This document shows positions 48,276 to 58,485 of a DNA stretch of 64,000 nt, piece by piece. Under the pieces are notes generated by a model. The model searched no databases. It was not told the DNA's origin and was given only the letters and a program-made list of their open reading frames with translations. Made by a program: the position numbers and the translations under genes. The stretch spans positions 124,001-188,000 of the forward strand of contig JBANDB010000008.1 of NCBI GenBank assembly GCA_037576215.1, written 5' to 3'. This DNA is from Armillaria gallica. Taxonomy: Eukaryota > Basidiomycota > Agaricomycetes > Agaricales > Physalacriaceae. Positions within the stretch are counted from its first letter, which is position 1. Each line of letters begins with the position of its first letter.

Positions 48276-51200
48276 GTGAATGCAACAAATGAAAAGAAGA
48301 AAACCATATCTCCACCCATCATAATGGCACAACCAGATGGGGCAGGGGAACAAGTAATCTTGGTTACTCCCCCTGAGAAAGCAGCTCCACAGAGCCTCAG
48401 CCTCGCTGAGGGTTTTGAGGGAATAGCTATGGTGAAACCTCCTCTGGGAATAGAGAATACTGCAATGCATCCAAAGGAGGAAGAACTCTCAAAGGAGACC
48501 CCGACCACTAACAGCCAGACACAAGACCCTTACACCAGGAGCCCAGCTCAAACAGGGCAAGAGATGCCCAAGGTGAGTATGGTAGAAGTACCTGACAAAG
48601 AAGATGATACAAGTTTCCAAAGATGGGAGGCAGCTAACAAGAAACCCTCTGTAGCACCTGAGGCAACCCAACCAACAGTAGCCAGATCCTCAGATCCTGG
48701 TGCGAAGGTTGAGAAGGTCCCACACAAATGGCTTAAACCATTCAGAGCCGAATGGACGCTACAAGGAATAGTAGAAGCCAAGACTGAATCAGAAGCAAAG
48801 GCAATTCTAAAGAACTGGATTGCCAAGGGACGAGCAGAGGAAGTAGTTGATGAAATGATTGAAGGACTGAGACAAGCGACAAGGGTCAACACTTTATGGC
48901 AAATGGAGGAGTTGCGACAGCCCAGACGATATATTAGTTGACTAAGCAGGAAGGGGAAGGATTTAACGATCAATGTTCAACTTGAAACATTAGAAAACTT
49001 GACCTGAGTTTCAACATCAGCACTAGTTGACAGTGGATGTACCAGCAGCACCATTAACTGAGCATTTGTTAAACAACACAACATCCCTACACATGCGACA
49101 GCAGCACAGATTCCTGTCTATAATGCCGATGGGACATGTAATCAAGGCGGGGCCATTACCAAGTTTGCCAAAGTTCACATCAAGATCAGTGATCATGTGG
49201 AGCAAATTGATCTAGCTGTCACCGACTTGAATGACCAACAGATCTTCCTGGGGAGTGACTGGCTGGCAAGGCACAACCTGCTGATTAATTGGAAAACCAG
49301 GAAGATGATGTTTGCCCGATGTCATTGCCGAAACAACCTGTTTGTGCTCCCCAATGCAGACCCCAACAACAAATGGGATGAAGAGTTAGAGGAGGGGGAA
49401 ACAATTCTGGCTGTTGACTTTATGCAAGCCATCCACATACGAGTCCATCATGCAAACAACCTGGCAGCTAAATCCCATGAGGGAAAAGAGGCAAAGTCAT
49501 TCAAAAAAATAGTCCCAGAATGGTGCAGAGATTTTAAAGATCTATAAAACAAAGACAACTTCAATGAACTGCCTGAACCAAAAACCTGGGACCATGCCAT
49601 TGAACTAATCCCAAATGCCAACACCAACCTCAACTGCAAGGTCTATCCTCTCAATTGTAATAAACAAGAGGAGCTTGACAAATTCCTGGACAAAAACCTG
49701 TCCAGTGGAAGAATACAGCCATCAAAGTCCTCTATGGCCTCACCTTTCGTCTTTGTCAAGAAGAAGGATGGTAAACTGTGCCCAGTCCAGGACTACCAAA
49801 AGCTTAATGAGATGACAATCAAGAACTGTTATCCACTTCCTCTCATCTCTGAGCTCATGGACAAATTATGAGGCATGAAGTACTTTTCTAAACTTGATGT
49901 ATGCTGGGGATATAACAATGTGTGCATCAAGAATGGAGATGAGTGGAAGGCAGCGTTCAGAACAAATTGAGGCCTGTTCGAACCCACGGTCATGTTCTTT
50001 GGGCTTACCAATTCCCCTGCCACCTTCCAATGGATGATGAATGACATCTTCAAAGACCTCATCATGTCAGGAGCAGTAACTATTTACCTTGACGACATTC
50101 TCATCATGTCTAAAACCAAAGAAGAGCATTGTCGCATCACCTGCAAAGTCTTGAAGGCCCTATGAAAGAACAAGCTATTTCTCAAAGCAGAAAAATGTGA
50201 GTTCAAAGTACTAGAAACAGAGTACCTAGGTGTCATCATCAGCAAAGGAAGCATCCGCATGGACCCAGTAAAGGTCAGAGGCATAATGGAGTGGCCAGTC
50301 CCAACCAAGAAACAGCAGCTGTAGTCATTCCTTGGTTTCACCAACTTTTATCAATGATTTATCAAAGGCTACAGCAAAATTGTCAAGCCAATGACTCAGC
50401 TAACTGGAAAGGAACCATGGAGGTGGGGGATGGCACAACAAAATGCCTTCGATCAGCTGAAGAAGCAGTTGGCAGAGGATATAGTACTAGCCATATCAAC
50501 GGAGGGAGGCAAGTTCCATGTGGAAGCCAATTCCAGTGAAGGGGCAATAGGTGCCATTTTATCCCAAGAACAAGAAGGGAAATGGCACCCAGTTGCATTT
50601 TTGTCTAAAGCACTTACTGTCACAGAGCAGAACTACGAGATCTATGACAAGGAGCTACTCACCATCATGCTCGCTCTCAGCGAATGGTGACACTACTTGA
50701 TGGGGGCTGCTCAGGATTTCGAAATCTGGACCAATCACCAGAACCTTCAGTACTTCTGAAAACCCCAGAAGCTGAATCATTGACAAGCACATTGGGTCAC
50801 CGAGCTAGCTGAGTATCACTTCACTCTCCATCACAAGGCAGGCGCAGCAAACAAGAAAGCTGACTTGCTTAGTCGAAGGGCAGATCACGAGCAAGGCAAA
50901 GACAACAATGACAAAATCATAGTCCTCAAACCAGAACACTTCCATGCCATGATCATGCTGATGATAGAAGAGATGCAGAGGAAGATCAAGCATGCTACTC
51001 ATGACTATCATTCCTGGGACAAAAATGTTCTGGGATCTCTCAACAACGACCACGGAATGGAGATGAGGGAAGGGCTGTTGTATTACAACAAAAGGATCTA
51101 TGTCCCACAAGACCATGCACTGCGAGGGGAAATCATCACCCAGTCTCATGACCACATCATGGCAGGACAGCCAGGCATCGAAAAGACCAAAGAGCTTGTA

Positions 51201-52683
51201 CTACAGGAGTATTGGTGGCCAAAGATGAAACAAGACATCGAAGCCTATGTTCATGCCTGTGAAACCTGCCAACAAACCAAATCCAGCACTCAAGCAAAGG
51301 CAGTGCCTCTCCATCCCAATGCCATCCCATCATGACCATGGACTCACATCTCAGTAGACATGATCACTGGATTGATTGCCCATGTGTCATGGCTACAATG
51401 CGATCCTCATGATTGTTGATTGGTTCTCCAAAGAAATCATTCCTGTCCCATGTTCCACAGAACTTTCATCAGAAGGATGGGCAAAAATTCTATGTGACAA
51501 AGTATATGCCAAACTTGGAATGCCACAGGTCATCATCTCAGATTGAGGCACCATGTTCATTTCCAAGTTCATGAAGGATTTATACAACCTACTACAGATC
51601 AAGAGCAATACATTGACCGCTTATCACCCCCAGACTGATGGACAGACTGAACAAGTCAATCAGGAGGTTGAAAAATACCTTTGTATCTTCATTAACCATC
51701 TCCAAGACAACTGGGTAGAATGGCTCTTGCTTGCCACCTTTGCACACAACAATCAGACTCATTCCTCTGCTGGCAAAAGCCCATTTGAAGTCAACTACGG
51801 CTTCAACCCCCCTGTCCTACCAGGTGCCAAAACCCAAGCCCCATTCCAAACCCCTGCCTCTAACATGTTCGTCTCAAAAATGCAGGAAATCCATGCCGCC
51901 ACCAAGCATTCCCTCAAAAAGGCTGCCAACCAGATGAAAGCCCAATACGACAAAAAGAAATGTCCCGCCGTCAAGTATAAAGTCAGAGACAAGGTCTGGC
52001 TCGACACAACCAACCTCCACCTTCCTTGCCCCAAGAAGAAACTCACAGACAAGCGAATGGGTCCCTTCGAGATCACTGGCAAGAAAGGTGCATCGGCCTA
52101 CACCCTCAAACTCCCAATCAATTGGCACATTCACCCAACATTCAATGAAGTGTTACTCACCCCGTACATACCACCTGCATTCCCTAATCAAGAACAGCCT
52201 CCACCGCCGCCACTGGACATCATCGATGGCGAAGAACACTACGAAGTCAAAAAGGTACTTGACAGTAGGTTCCATAAAACCAAGGAGAAAAAGGGGCAGC
52301 CATACCAAACAAAAACTGATTACTTCATAAAATGGAAGGGCCATGGACCAGAGTTGAATAGCTGGGTATGGGAGGAAGACATGGACACCAATGAACTCAT
52401 CAAAGAATTCCTTGCCAAATGCATTGACGCTGTCATAACAAATCCCATTCACATCATCAACACCAAACCAGATTCAGATGCAAAGGACTACTTCCAATGG
52501 CAATATCTCATCACATCTAAATCCAGCCAACCCCAGTGGTACTGAGAGCAGGAGCTAATCTATCTCCAATCACTAATCGATGGATTTTGGATTTCTCACA
52601 AAAATCCTTTTGATGACAGGTATGGAGGTGAAGCCAGGGGGATGTATGACCCAGATTTTGACAATGACTGGAGCAGACCATAA
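48276..52683 (+). pseudogene. Pol polyprotein of element B (protease-RT-RNase H-integrase-chromodomain)
   Basis: The linker starts near 48276. Protease has ALVDSGCTSSTI (about 49023). RT has [27 protein letters not shown] and a complete YLDD box (50085-50096). RNase H has FHVEANSSEGAIGAI, with Asn where element A keeps Asp, then WHPVAFLSKALT and [10 protein letters not shown]. Integrase has SHDHIMAGQPG (Gln where A has His) and CETCQQ, then VDMITG, a frameshift near 51390, an Asp-TGA-GTMFIS box and TDGQTEQVNQE. The long open part 51553-52545 ends with a chromodomain, EHYEVKKVLDSR...DYFIKWKGHGPELNSW (about 52233-52420), which targets integration to modified histones. True end DNDWSRP at TAA 52681. 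Inactive through many TGA stops. Confidence 0.85.
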
Positions 52684-52718
52684 CAGCAGTCAGGATGCCT
52701 GCCTTGATGAGGGGGTAA

Positions 52719-53103
52719 TGTTACGACTTATTCATTTTCCTTATCTTATCTTCAGCACTTATCCTATCTCATCTTATCTGTAGGTGCCTGGACCAATCTA
52801 CATGCAGTTACCAGGCAAACTTCAATAGCACCTCATGACTGTCATTCACTTTATGCATGTTCTCACTTCTTTCTCTCACAAGAGACCTATTATTAGACCC
52901 TCACTTTTCATATATAAGTAGTGTAACTCTCACTGTATAGTCTCCAGCTTCAAGCTAACATTTATTCATACCAATCTCTTCACTTAATACTCACCTAGAA
53001 CTAAGACATTAAAGTCTTATCTCCTTTCACCACAAGACTCAACAGTGACTGCCCGAACACGAGACAGCCATTGTTTACTCTTGATTAGAGGTTGGGTTTA
53101 ACA
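52719..53103 (+). repeat. 3' LTR of element B
   Basis: 385 bp, TGTTACGACTT...GGGTTTAACA. Directly preceded by gagggggtaa. Pair of 33415-33798. Confidence 0.88.
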
Positions 53104-55201
53104 TTCTTGTCTTGTTCAGCTATTGGTACATCTCATCTAAGTATGGCAGATGCTCAAGAGCTCATCAAATACATTTTAATACATTGTATCTTTGGCTTCA
53201 CCTGTCCATCTTTTGTGCAAGAATTGTACATTTGTGCTGTACTTCACATACTGCAAATTCATCATGGAATCACTCTCTGTATATTCCGCCTGATCCATGC
53301 TCTTCAAGGTCACTCTGACTGTAGACCATCTTTGCAAAGCTCCAAGGTAGTCTAGCCAGAACATGATATGTAGTGGAAGATATATCTGGGGAATTCCAGC
53401 GGCAACTTGCTATCAATTTGAATTTGATGACTCATGTAGTGCCACTGTATTGTTGGCCAATAGCACTCCATTGCTAGTCAGTCAGTTTATTCCGAATACT
53501 GTGAGACCAAGCACAAGTAGGACCAGCCAATTCAGGATCATTGGTGATGGCACCATGGAGGCGACCACCGATAATGCACTCTGATCTTCTTGCTGTCATT
53601 GTGACCTCTCACCAATAACATAGTCACAAGTTGGGTGAGGCTTAAGCTTGAAGCGGTGCCACCGGACTAAAGACAGTGTCATGCCTGGAAGTGATCGCAG
53701 AGGCTGGCAAATTCTTGGAAGTTGGAATGTTTACTGCCATTGGCCTCTTTAAATCTCTGTGGTGTAAGATTGTACTCTTTCTGGTCATTTCTTGTTTTAT
53801 CTTTTCGCAATATCTGTCCGGTACCATTGACTTCATAGAATCTACTCTAACATACCTACTGTATTCCTTGTAGATTTATAGATGACTTTGTTTCATTGCT
53901 GCCCGTTGTTCAATGAGGCAGCTTTTTGAACACTTGGCAGCTTCCATATTTTGCTCTGCATACTTATAGTGTACGCACAAAGGGGTTCTTGATGGCTGTC
54001 CTTCACTCTGGCCAGCATTTTACCACTTCAATTGTGTTTTAACTCAATAAACTTCATGATTTCTTTGTAGGTGTCAGTATTGTCGATTGAGTGATGCTTC
54101 AAATTCAAGCAAGTTCAAGTCGCCACCTTGTCATCACGGAAAACACTTCAGAGCAGAGTCTCAACTTGGTAGTGGAGTTCCCAAGACTATACTAGGAGTA
54201 TTCTTTTAGGAGGTCCCTTCTCCTGGTCACACAGGACTCGGACCTGCCATGCCCACGATGGCCCACCACTTCATAGTCACTAGGTAGACAAACTCACAAA
54301 GAGCTTTCTCTGCCTGTGCACTGTATTTATACTATTTACTTCCTAATACATTCTCTTTCTACCCATTTCTTCCGGATTCTCCCTTACTAAGCATGCCGAG
54401 ACATGCCGTATCACCGGAATATCACAACATCAACCACTCAAGAGTCTTTCCTTCGACCGACCGTTAACACAGACAAAAATGCAGCTCACAACAATTGATA
54501 AGAGTACAATTTCGTGGTTTTCAGGCTAAAAAATGGGCAGAACCGTGTCTAAATGAGACCCATAGGCTACATGCTTGATATGAGTCGGAAACTTTAACAT
54601 ATTGTCATACAGTCATGCCGTCCTTGAAAGATAGGCAACTTGCGAGAGTTATTGGCACGATACAAGGCTTGGGAATGGTGTTCTTGCTTAAATTAATCGT
54701 ACGTGGTTCGATTCCTCGAGCGGTAACATTAGCTGACCGTGACAAATAAATATAGTTCCTTCCTATCTAGCTAGTGTCGGAGGTGATCGCAGTCTGAGGT
54801 ATACACTTTATTGATCCACATTTGAGCCCTTCAGATAACACCATAAACCGATGTCCGAGGGGATTGCGAGGCCTAGGCGCCTTGTTATTATATTCGGACA
54901 ATCGCTCATCATTTCGTGAGTGGTTGTGCACTGACAAAGATACTTATATGTAGGATCTTTTCTATGTCCTTACACGCGCGGATGCCTCTCTCCGTAGCCG
55001 TAAGACTGGGCATACATTGGAATAGTCATGTTCAAAGCTCGAAAACATTACAAAGCGGTATGACCACCTACAGTCAGTCTCGTTCTCTTTATTGTTTGAA
55101 GCCCATTGCTCATTAATTTCCTTGACGCTACAATGTATAGAGGCTCGCTTACAGCGACTATCTCGTCCTTTCCACAATTCTCCCTCAATACGATTCTAGA
55201 T
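53104..55201. other. Gap; composition changes near 54.2-54.4 kb
   Basis: 53104-54180 is CpG-poor with short hydrophobic frames and no recognised gene. From about 54350 CpG becomes normal. At 54707-54717 a perfect Pol III B-box word (ggttcgattcc) occurs, but no tRNA fold can be built around it. No other feature is recognised. Confidence 0.35.
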
Positions 55202-55794
55202 ATGTCCTCAAAAGTATATCTTATCTCTGATGCTAACCGGGACACCAGTATGCGTTGCGTCTCACTACCAGTCACTCACCTCGGTGATGACTTTCACAGG
55301 ATTATCTCTCCACAACGAACTAGCCGCTAACAACTCCGACATTTTAATCCTCGCTGGAGGGCGCGACCATTCCAATACCCCGGGAAGATCACATACATCC
55401 CTACCGACGATAAAGTCAACAAAGCTCTGGCCAAGGGTATTGAGATCAAGTATGGTCGCCTCGATATTATCGTAGCATGTGCAGGTCAGTCGCATCACCA
55501 GTTTCATGACACGTTTTTCTCTTAGTCTGCTTCTCTGTCGCACCCTGAATTGTACATATCGATACGTCTAAGTAATCATGTGGGAAGGAGCACTCTGAGG
55601 GTGCTGATTAAGTCGATTCAGCTCGGGCGAATCAAGTGATCGATAGCTCTGGGACGCTGTCACCAATTCAAGATGCCATGGCCATGTCGACGGAAGAAGC
55701 TGCTCCGCTTCTCATTAGTGTGGTTGAGAATGCTACGTGTGAGAAAGACAGAGGGGAGTTTATGAACATCGACGGCCAGAAATTGTCGTTGTAG
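55202..55794 (+). pseudogene. Short-chain dehydrogenase/reductase, decayed
   Basis: ATG 55202 begins MSSKVYLISDANRDT, which is the first strand and loop of a fungal SDR. A 51-bp intron with ends gtatgc...ttcacag (about 55248-55298) joins in frame to LSLHNELAANNSDILILAGG. A one-base frame change near the ccccggg at 55380 leads to KITYIPTDDKVNKALAKGIE, then YGRLDIIVACAG, the second Rossmann half. The C terminus CEKDRGEFMNIDGQKLSL ends at TAG 55792. SDRs use NAD(P)H to reduce carbonyls. Here the glycine-rich cofactor loop (normally GANRGIG) reads DANRDTR, so all three Gly are lost by G-to-A changes, and the YxxxK region is not visible. Clearly inactive. Confidence 0.7.
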
Positions 55795-56244
55795 CGGCAG
55801 TAATATGACTGTATTTTAAATACAAAATATTCAATCTCTCACATTCATGTTTAGGCCTGCGAATTGGAGATGTCAGAACGTGTAGGACATATGACTTCCA
55901 TTACTTAGGGCTCATCTCGGGGAAATTTCTTCGATTACAAGCGGCACATTGGTATTAGCGAATTGCTCGTGAGTTGTAAATTGTCCCACCGATATGAAAC
56001 CTTTCTTCTGCTTCTACCACATTGTTACCTCGAGTATTTCACCACGCGTATACTCTTACAGTTGTTCTCGCGTAGCTCTAGAGCAGAAGACATCATCAGA
56101 ACATGGTTATCCCTTCTTGCGCCGATAATTAGTCAATTGGCAGTATTTTTAGCACTCCAGTACTTCAATCTTCGCTCCATTCTTGTACTGAAAATCAATG
56201 AATGGAGCGCTCCACCAAATGTTCCACAAAAGTCATCATCTTGA

Positions 56245-56336
56245 GGCACATCTTCGCTGACAAGGAAGTCAACAAGGCGTTATCCAACGAGATCGAGGCT
56301 ATGTGGCGACCTTGGTGCCGTTGTTGCATGTACAGG
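56245..56336 (+). pseudogene. Duplicate SDR fragment
   Basis: DKEVNKALSNEIEA, then after a one-base shift YGDLGAVVACTGQL, matches DDKVNKALAKGIEIKYGRLDIIVACAGQ of the SDR pseudogene 0.85 kb upstream. Both are followed by the start of an intron (gtcag). A partial tandem duplicate. Confidence 0.6.
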
Positions 56337-56646
56337 TCAGCTTAGTCCCCTTCCTTTTGGTCTTTCCTGAACAGTCAGAAGATATTGCGACTCATATGGG
56401 GACCCACTTGCCACACCCAAATCAGCAGCTACAGTATCTGAGAAATTCCAATGTTCATGCCTCACCCACCATGGTATAATACCATTCTACTTTTCTAGTG
56501 ATTCTTCGCATGAACCGGTAGCCATCAATGGTGGTGTATATGTGAGATTACAATTCAGATACTCATTCCATAACATAGAGAAAGAACGGATTCTCCAGGT
56601 CGTGTTCAGGACGGTGAGCTGAAACTTCTAACCTGAATAAAAAATG

Positions 56647-58287
56647 TCAACACAGAAGGGTTTTAACTTGTTTTCTAAGTCCGAGATCCACAGGTGTCAA
56701 GTCATGTTCCCACGCCGAACGGAACACAGACAATTTCTTGAACTTCCCACCCTGTGTGAGCTGCCCAACTGCCCAGACATCCGGTCTTCCTCCCCAGCTG
56801 CTACAGCCTATGACTGTATAAAAGTCATCAGGTACTGGGTACGCGTGGTTGGCCACAATTTCTAATGTGTGGGGTGCCCCGGTGGCGTCGTTGAGGATCA
56901 GTTCTCCTTTTCGAGGCTTCAGTTCCTTTGGTACCTCACTCAAACCCCGCACATTTCCTGACTCGATATAGTACCCGGTACCCTCAAAGAAGACGCCATC
57001 TGGATCGTCTGGGGGTTCAACATAGGCTGGGTACTGGGAGAAATGACCTGCAACAAAAGCGGCTGTCATTACTTGCTCCCATGATGGTCGCCAATAATCC
57101 CTTCCATTCCCAGGCTCGGGGTAGAAGAAGAGCAACTCTGCTCGACGCTGAGTATCCATGGTGTCCACGAGGACGTCCCATGCGTCTGCTGCAGACTGAG
57201 CAGGGTCGTAGATTGGGATAGAGACCATGTGGACAAGAAGGTATACTAAACCCGCGACTCTATCCGTAGGGTTTGCCCATGCCCGGTGCTGCATCTGGGA
57301 CACAAGCTCAAGACTTGTTCCGTATTTTATTATGATCTGCAGCGATGACAGCTGTTCGTCGAACCTCCTTCGAACTTCCTTTTCCATACTGCGATCCCTT
57401 GTCACCCCAGCAATGGTCAGGTTGTCGGTGGTCTCCTGCAGGGTCCATGCACGTCGGAACCAACAGCGACGACTCTCAAAGTAGTCCGATGTCAAATCCA
57501 GTGGCCGACCCAGCCCGCTGAAATAGCACATCACAGTAGCAGCGTCATACACTCCCCCGATCGTGGGCACGTCCAACTTCCACTCCTCTAAGCGCAGAGC
57601 CTCCGTGCACAAATTCTCCTCACAAAATTTCTGCCGCAAACACAGAACGTCCAACCATGCATACTCCGCTTTGAGATTCAACATCTCGATGCGGATGAGA
57701 TCAAGGTTGGCGTCCTTCGGCATCGGCGCGGGCCATTCATTTCCATTGATAGGGGTCCACACATCCACGCGGTCCTTCTCGTCCACCCATGCATGTGATA
57801 TCCCCCATGGTCTTCTGTGGCTCAGAACCCAGTATGGCACCACCCGATTAGCATACAGATCCCACACGCGGCGAGGAAGAACAAGCCGAGTAGTGATCTT
57901 GCCGTCGACGAGGATGTTTCGTCGCTTCCTATCCGCCACTTCCTCGTATAATAAGTGTTCGATGGTAGGGATATACGAATCGCAATGGGGGCGACAATAA
58001 GCGTAGGCGGTTCCAAAGTCGAAATCTTGTGCGACATAGTAACAGAGAACCAAGATTACGGACTTGTCCAAAGCGTGCGATGTGCCGAGCGTGGTGTTAA
58101 GCTGCTTCAAGACTCCATCGACACCGAGATCGGCACAAAGCGTGTTGGCCAGAGACGACGGTATGACCTCTCTACCAGTGTAAGACTGTTGCTTTAACAC
58201 AGGAATGGTCGATTCTTCTCTGTTTGCCTCTGTGAGTGAAGACAGAGTGACCTTGGGCGGCTTCCTCATGCCACGCCTCCACAACTC
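56647..58287 (-). CDS. HET-domain protein (heterokaryon incompatibility type)
   Basis: One long uninterrupted frame of 545 codons. Residues about 160-285 form a HET domain: PWGISHAWVDEKD, YAWLDVLCLRQKF, then IGGVYDAATVMCYFSGLG and CWFRRAWTLQE. HET domains trigger cell death or defence reactions when non-self cells fuse; the exact partner is unknown. The N-terminal 150 residues include a Cys/His-containing stretch (AYCRPHCDS) and the C-terminal half has no known domain. The frame has no ATG before 58269. An intron of 46 bp (58333-58288, gtaagc...tttcag) joins it to an upstream acidic exon (about 58420-58334: EEEWGDSDDEDNSSSGEE), so the true start lies further up and is not resolved. The gene is in CpG-normal sequence and seems functional. 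Confidence 0.8.
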   Translation of the reverse strand, partial: ELWRRGMRKPPKVTLSSLTEANREESTIPVLKQQSYTGREVIPSSLANTLCADLGVDGVLKQLNTTLGTSHALDKSVILVLCYYVAQDFDFGTAYAYCRPHCDSYIPTIEHLLYEEVADRKRRNILVDGKITTRLVLPRRVWDLYANRVVPYWVLSHRRPWGISHAWVDEKDRVDVWTPINGNEWPAPMPKDANLDLIRIEMLNLKAEYAWLDVLCLRQKFCEENLCTEALRLEEWKLDVPTIGGVYDAATVMCYFSGLGRPLDLTSDYFESRRCWFRRAWTLQETTDNLTIAGVTRDRSMEKEVRRRFDEQLSSLQIIIKYGTSLELVSQMQHRAWANPTDRVAGLVYLLVHMVSIPIYDPAQSAADAWDVLVDTMDTQRRAELLFFYPEPGNGRDYWRPSWEQVMTAAFVAGHFSQYPAYVEPPDDPDGVFFEGTGYYIESGNVRGLSEVPKELKPRKGELILNDATGAPHTLEIVANHAYPVPDDFYTVIGCSSWGGRPDVWAVGQLTQGGKFKKLSVFRSAWEHDLTPVDLGLRKQVKTLLC

Positions 58288-58485
58288 CTGAAATGTGTTA
58301 TTACTTGCTTACATGCAACTATCATATGCTTACCTCTTCTCCGGAACTACTATTGTCTTCATCATCAGAATCCCCCCACTCCTCCTCTGAAAGATCATCA
58401 GATTCTTTCTCTAGTGTTCGAAAAATGAGGATATGAAGCGTCAGACCAAGACTATCACATACCCATGTCCATAGCCGGTGTCCAT

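Larger units (their letters stand above)
33415..53103 (+). mobile_element. Ty3/gypsy chromovirus, element B (outer, interrupted)
   Basis: Bounded by LTRs 33415-33798 and 52719-53103, which are nearly identical and differ mainly by transitions at CpG-type sites. Internal order: upstream membrane-anchored frame, gag with zinc knuckle, then pol with aspartic protease, RT, RNase H, integrase and chromodomain. A polypurine tract (gagggggtaatg) precedes the 3' LTR. Two insertions interrupt it: an ORF1-only LINE (34352-35962) and a whole sister element A (36380-45346). Without them the element is about 9.1 kb. The flanks tcctc and ttctt may be a mutated 5-bp target duplication. Many TGA stops make it inactive. 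Confidence 0.88.

Noticed and set aside
54640..54730. Possible tRNA gene or tRNA-derived SINE
   Set aside because: A perfect B-box word (ggttcgattcc) and an A-box-like tggcacgatacaagg are present, but the T stem has a mismatch and no 5' partner for the acceptor sequence agcggta could be found.
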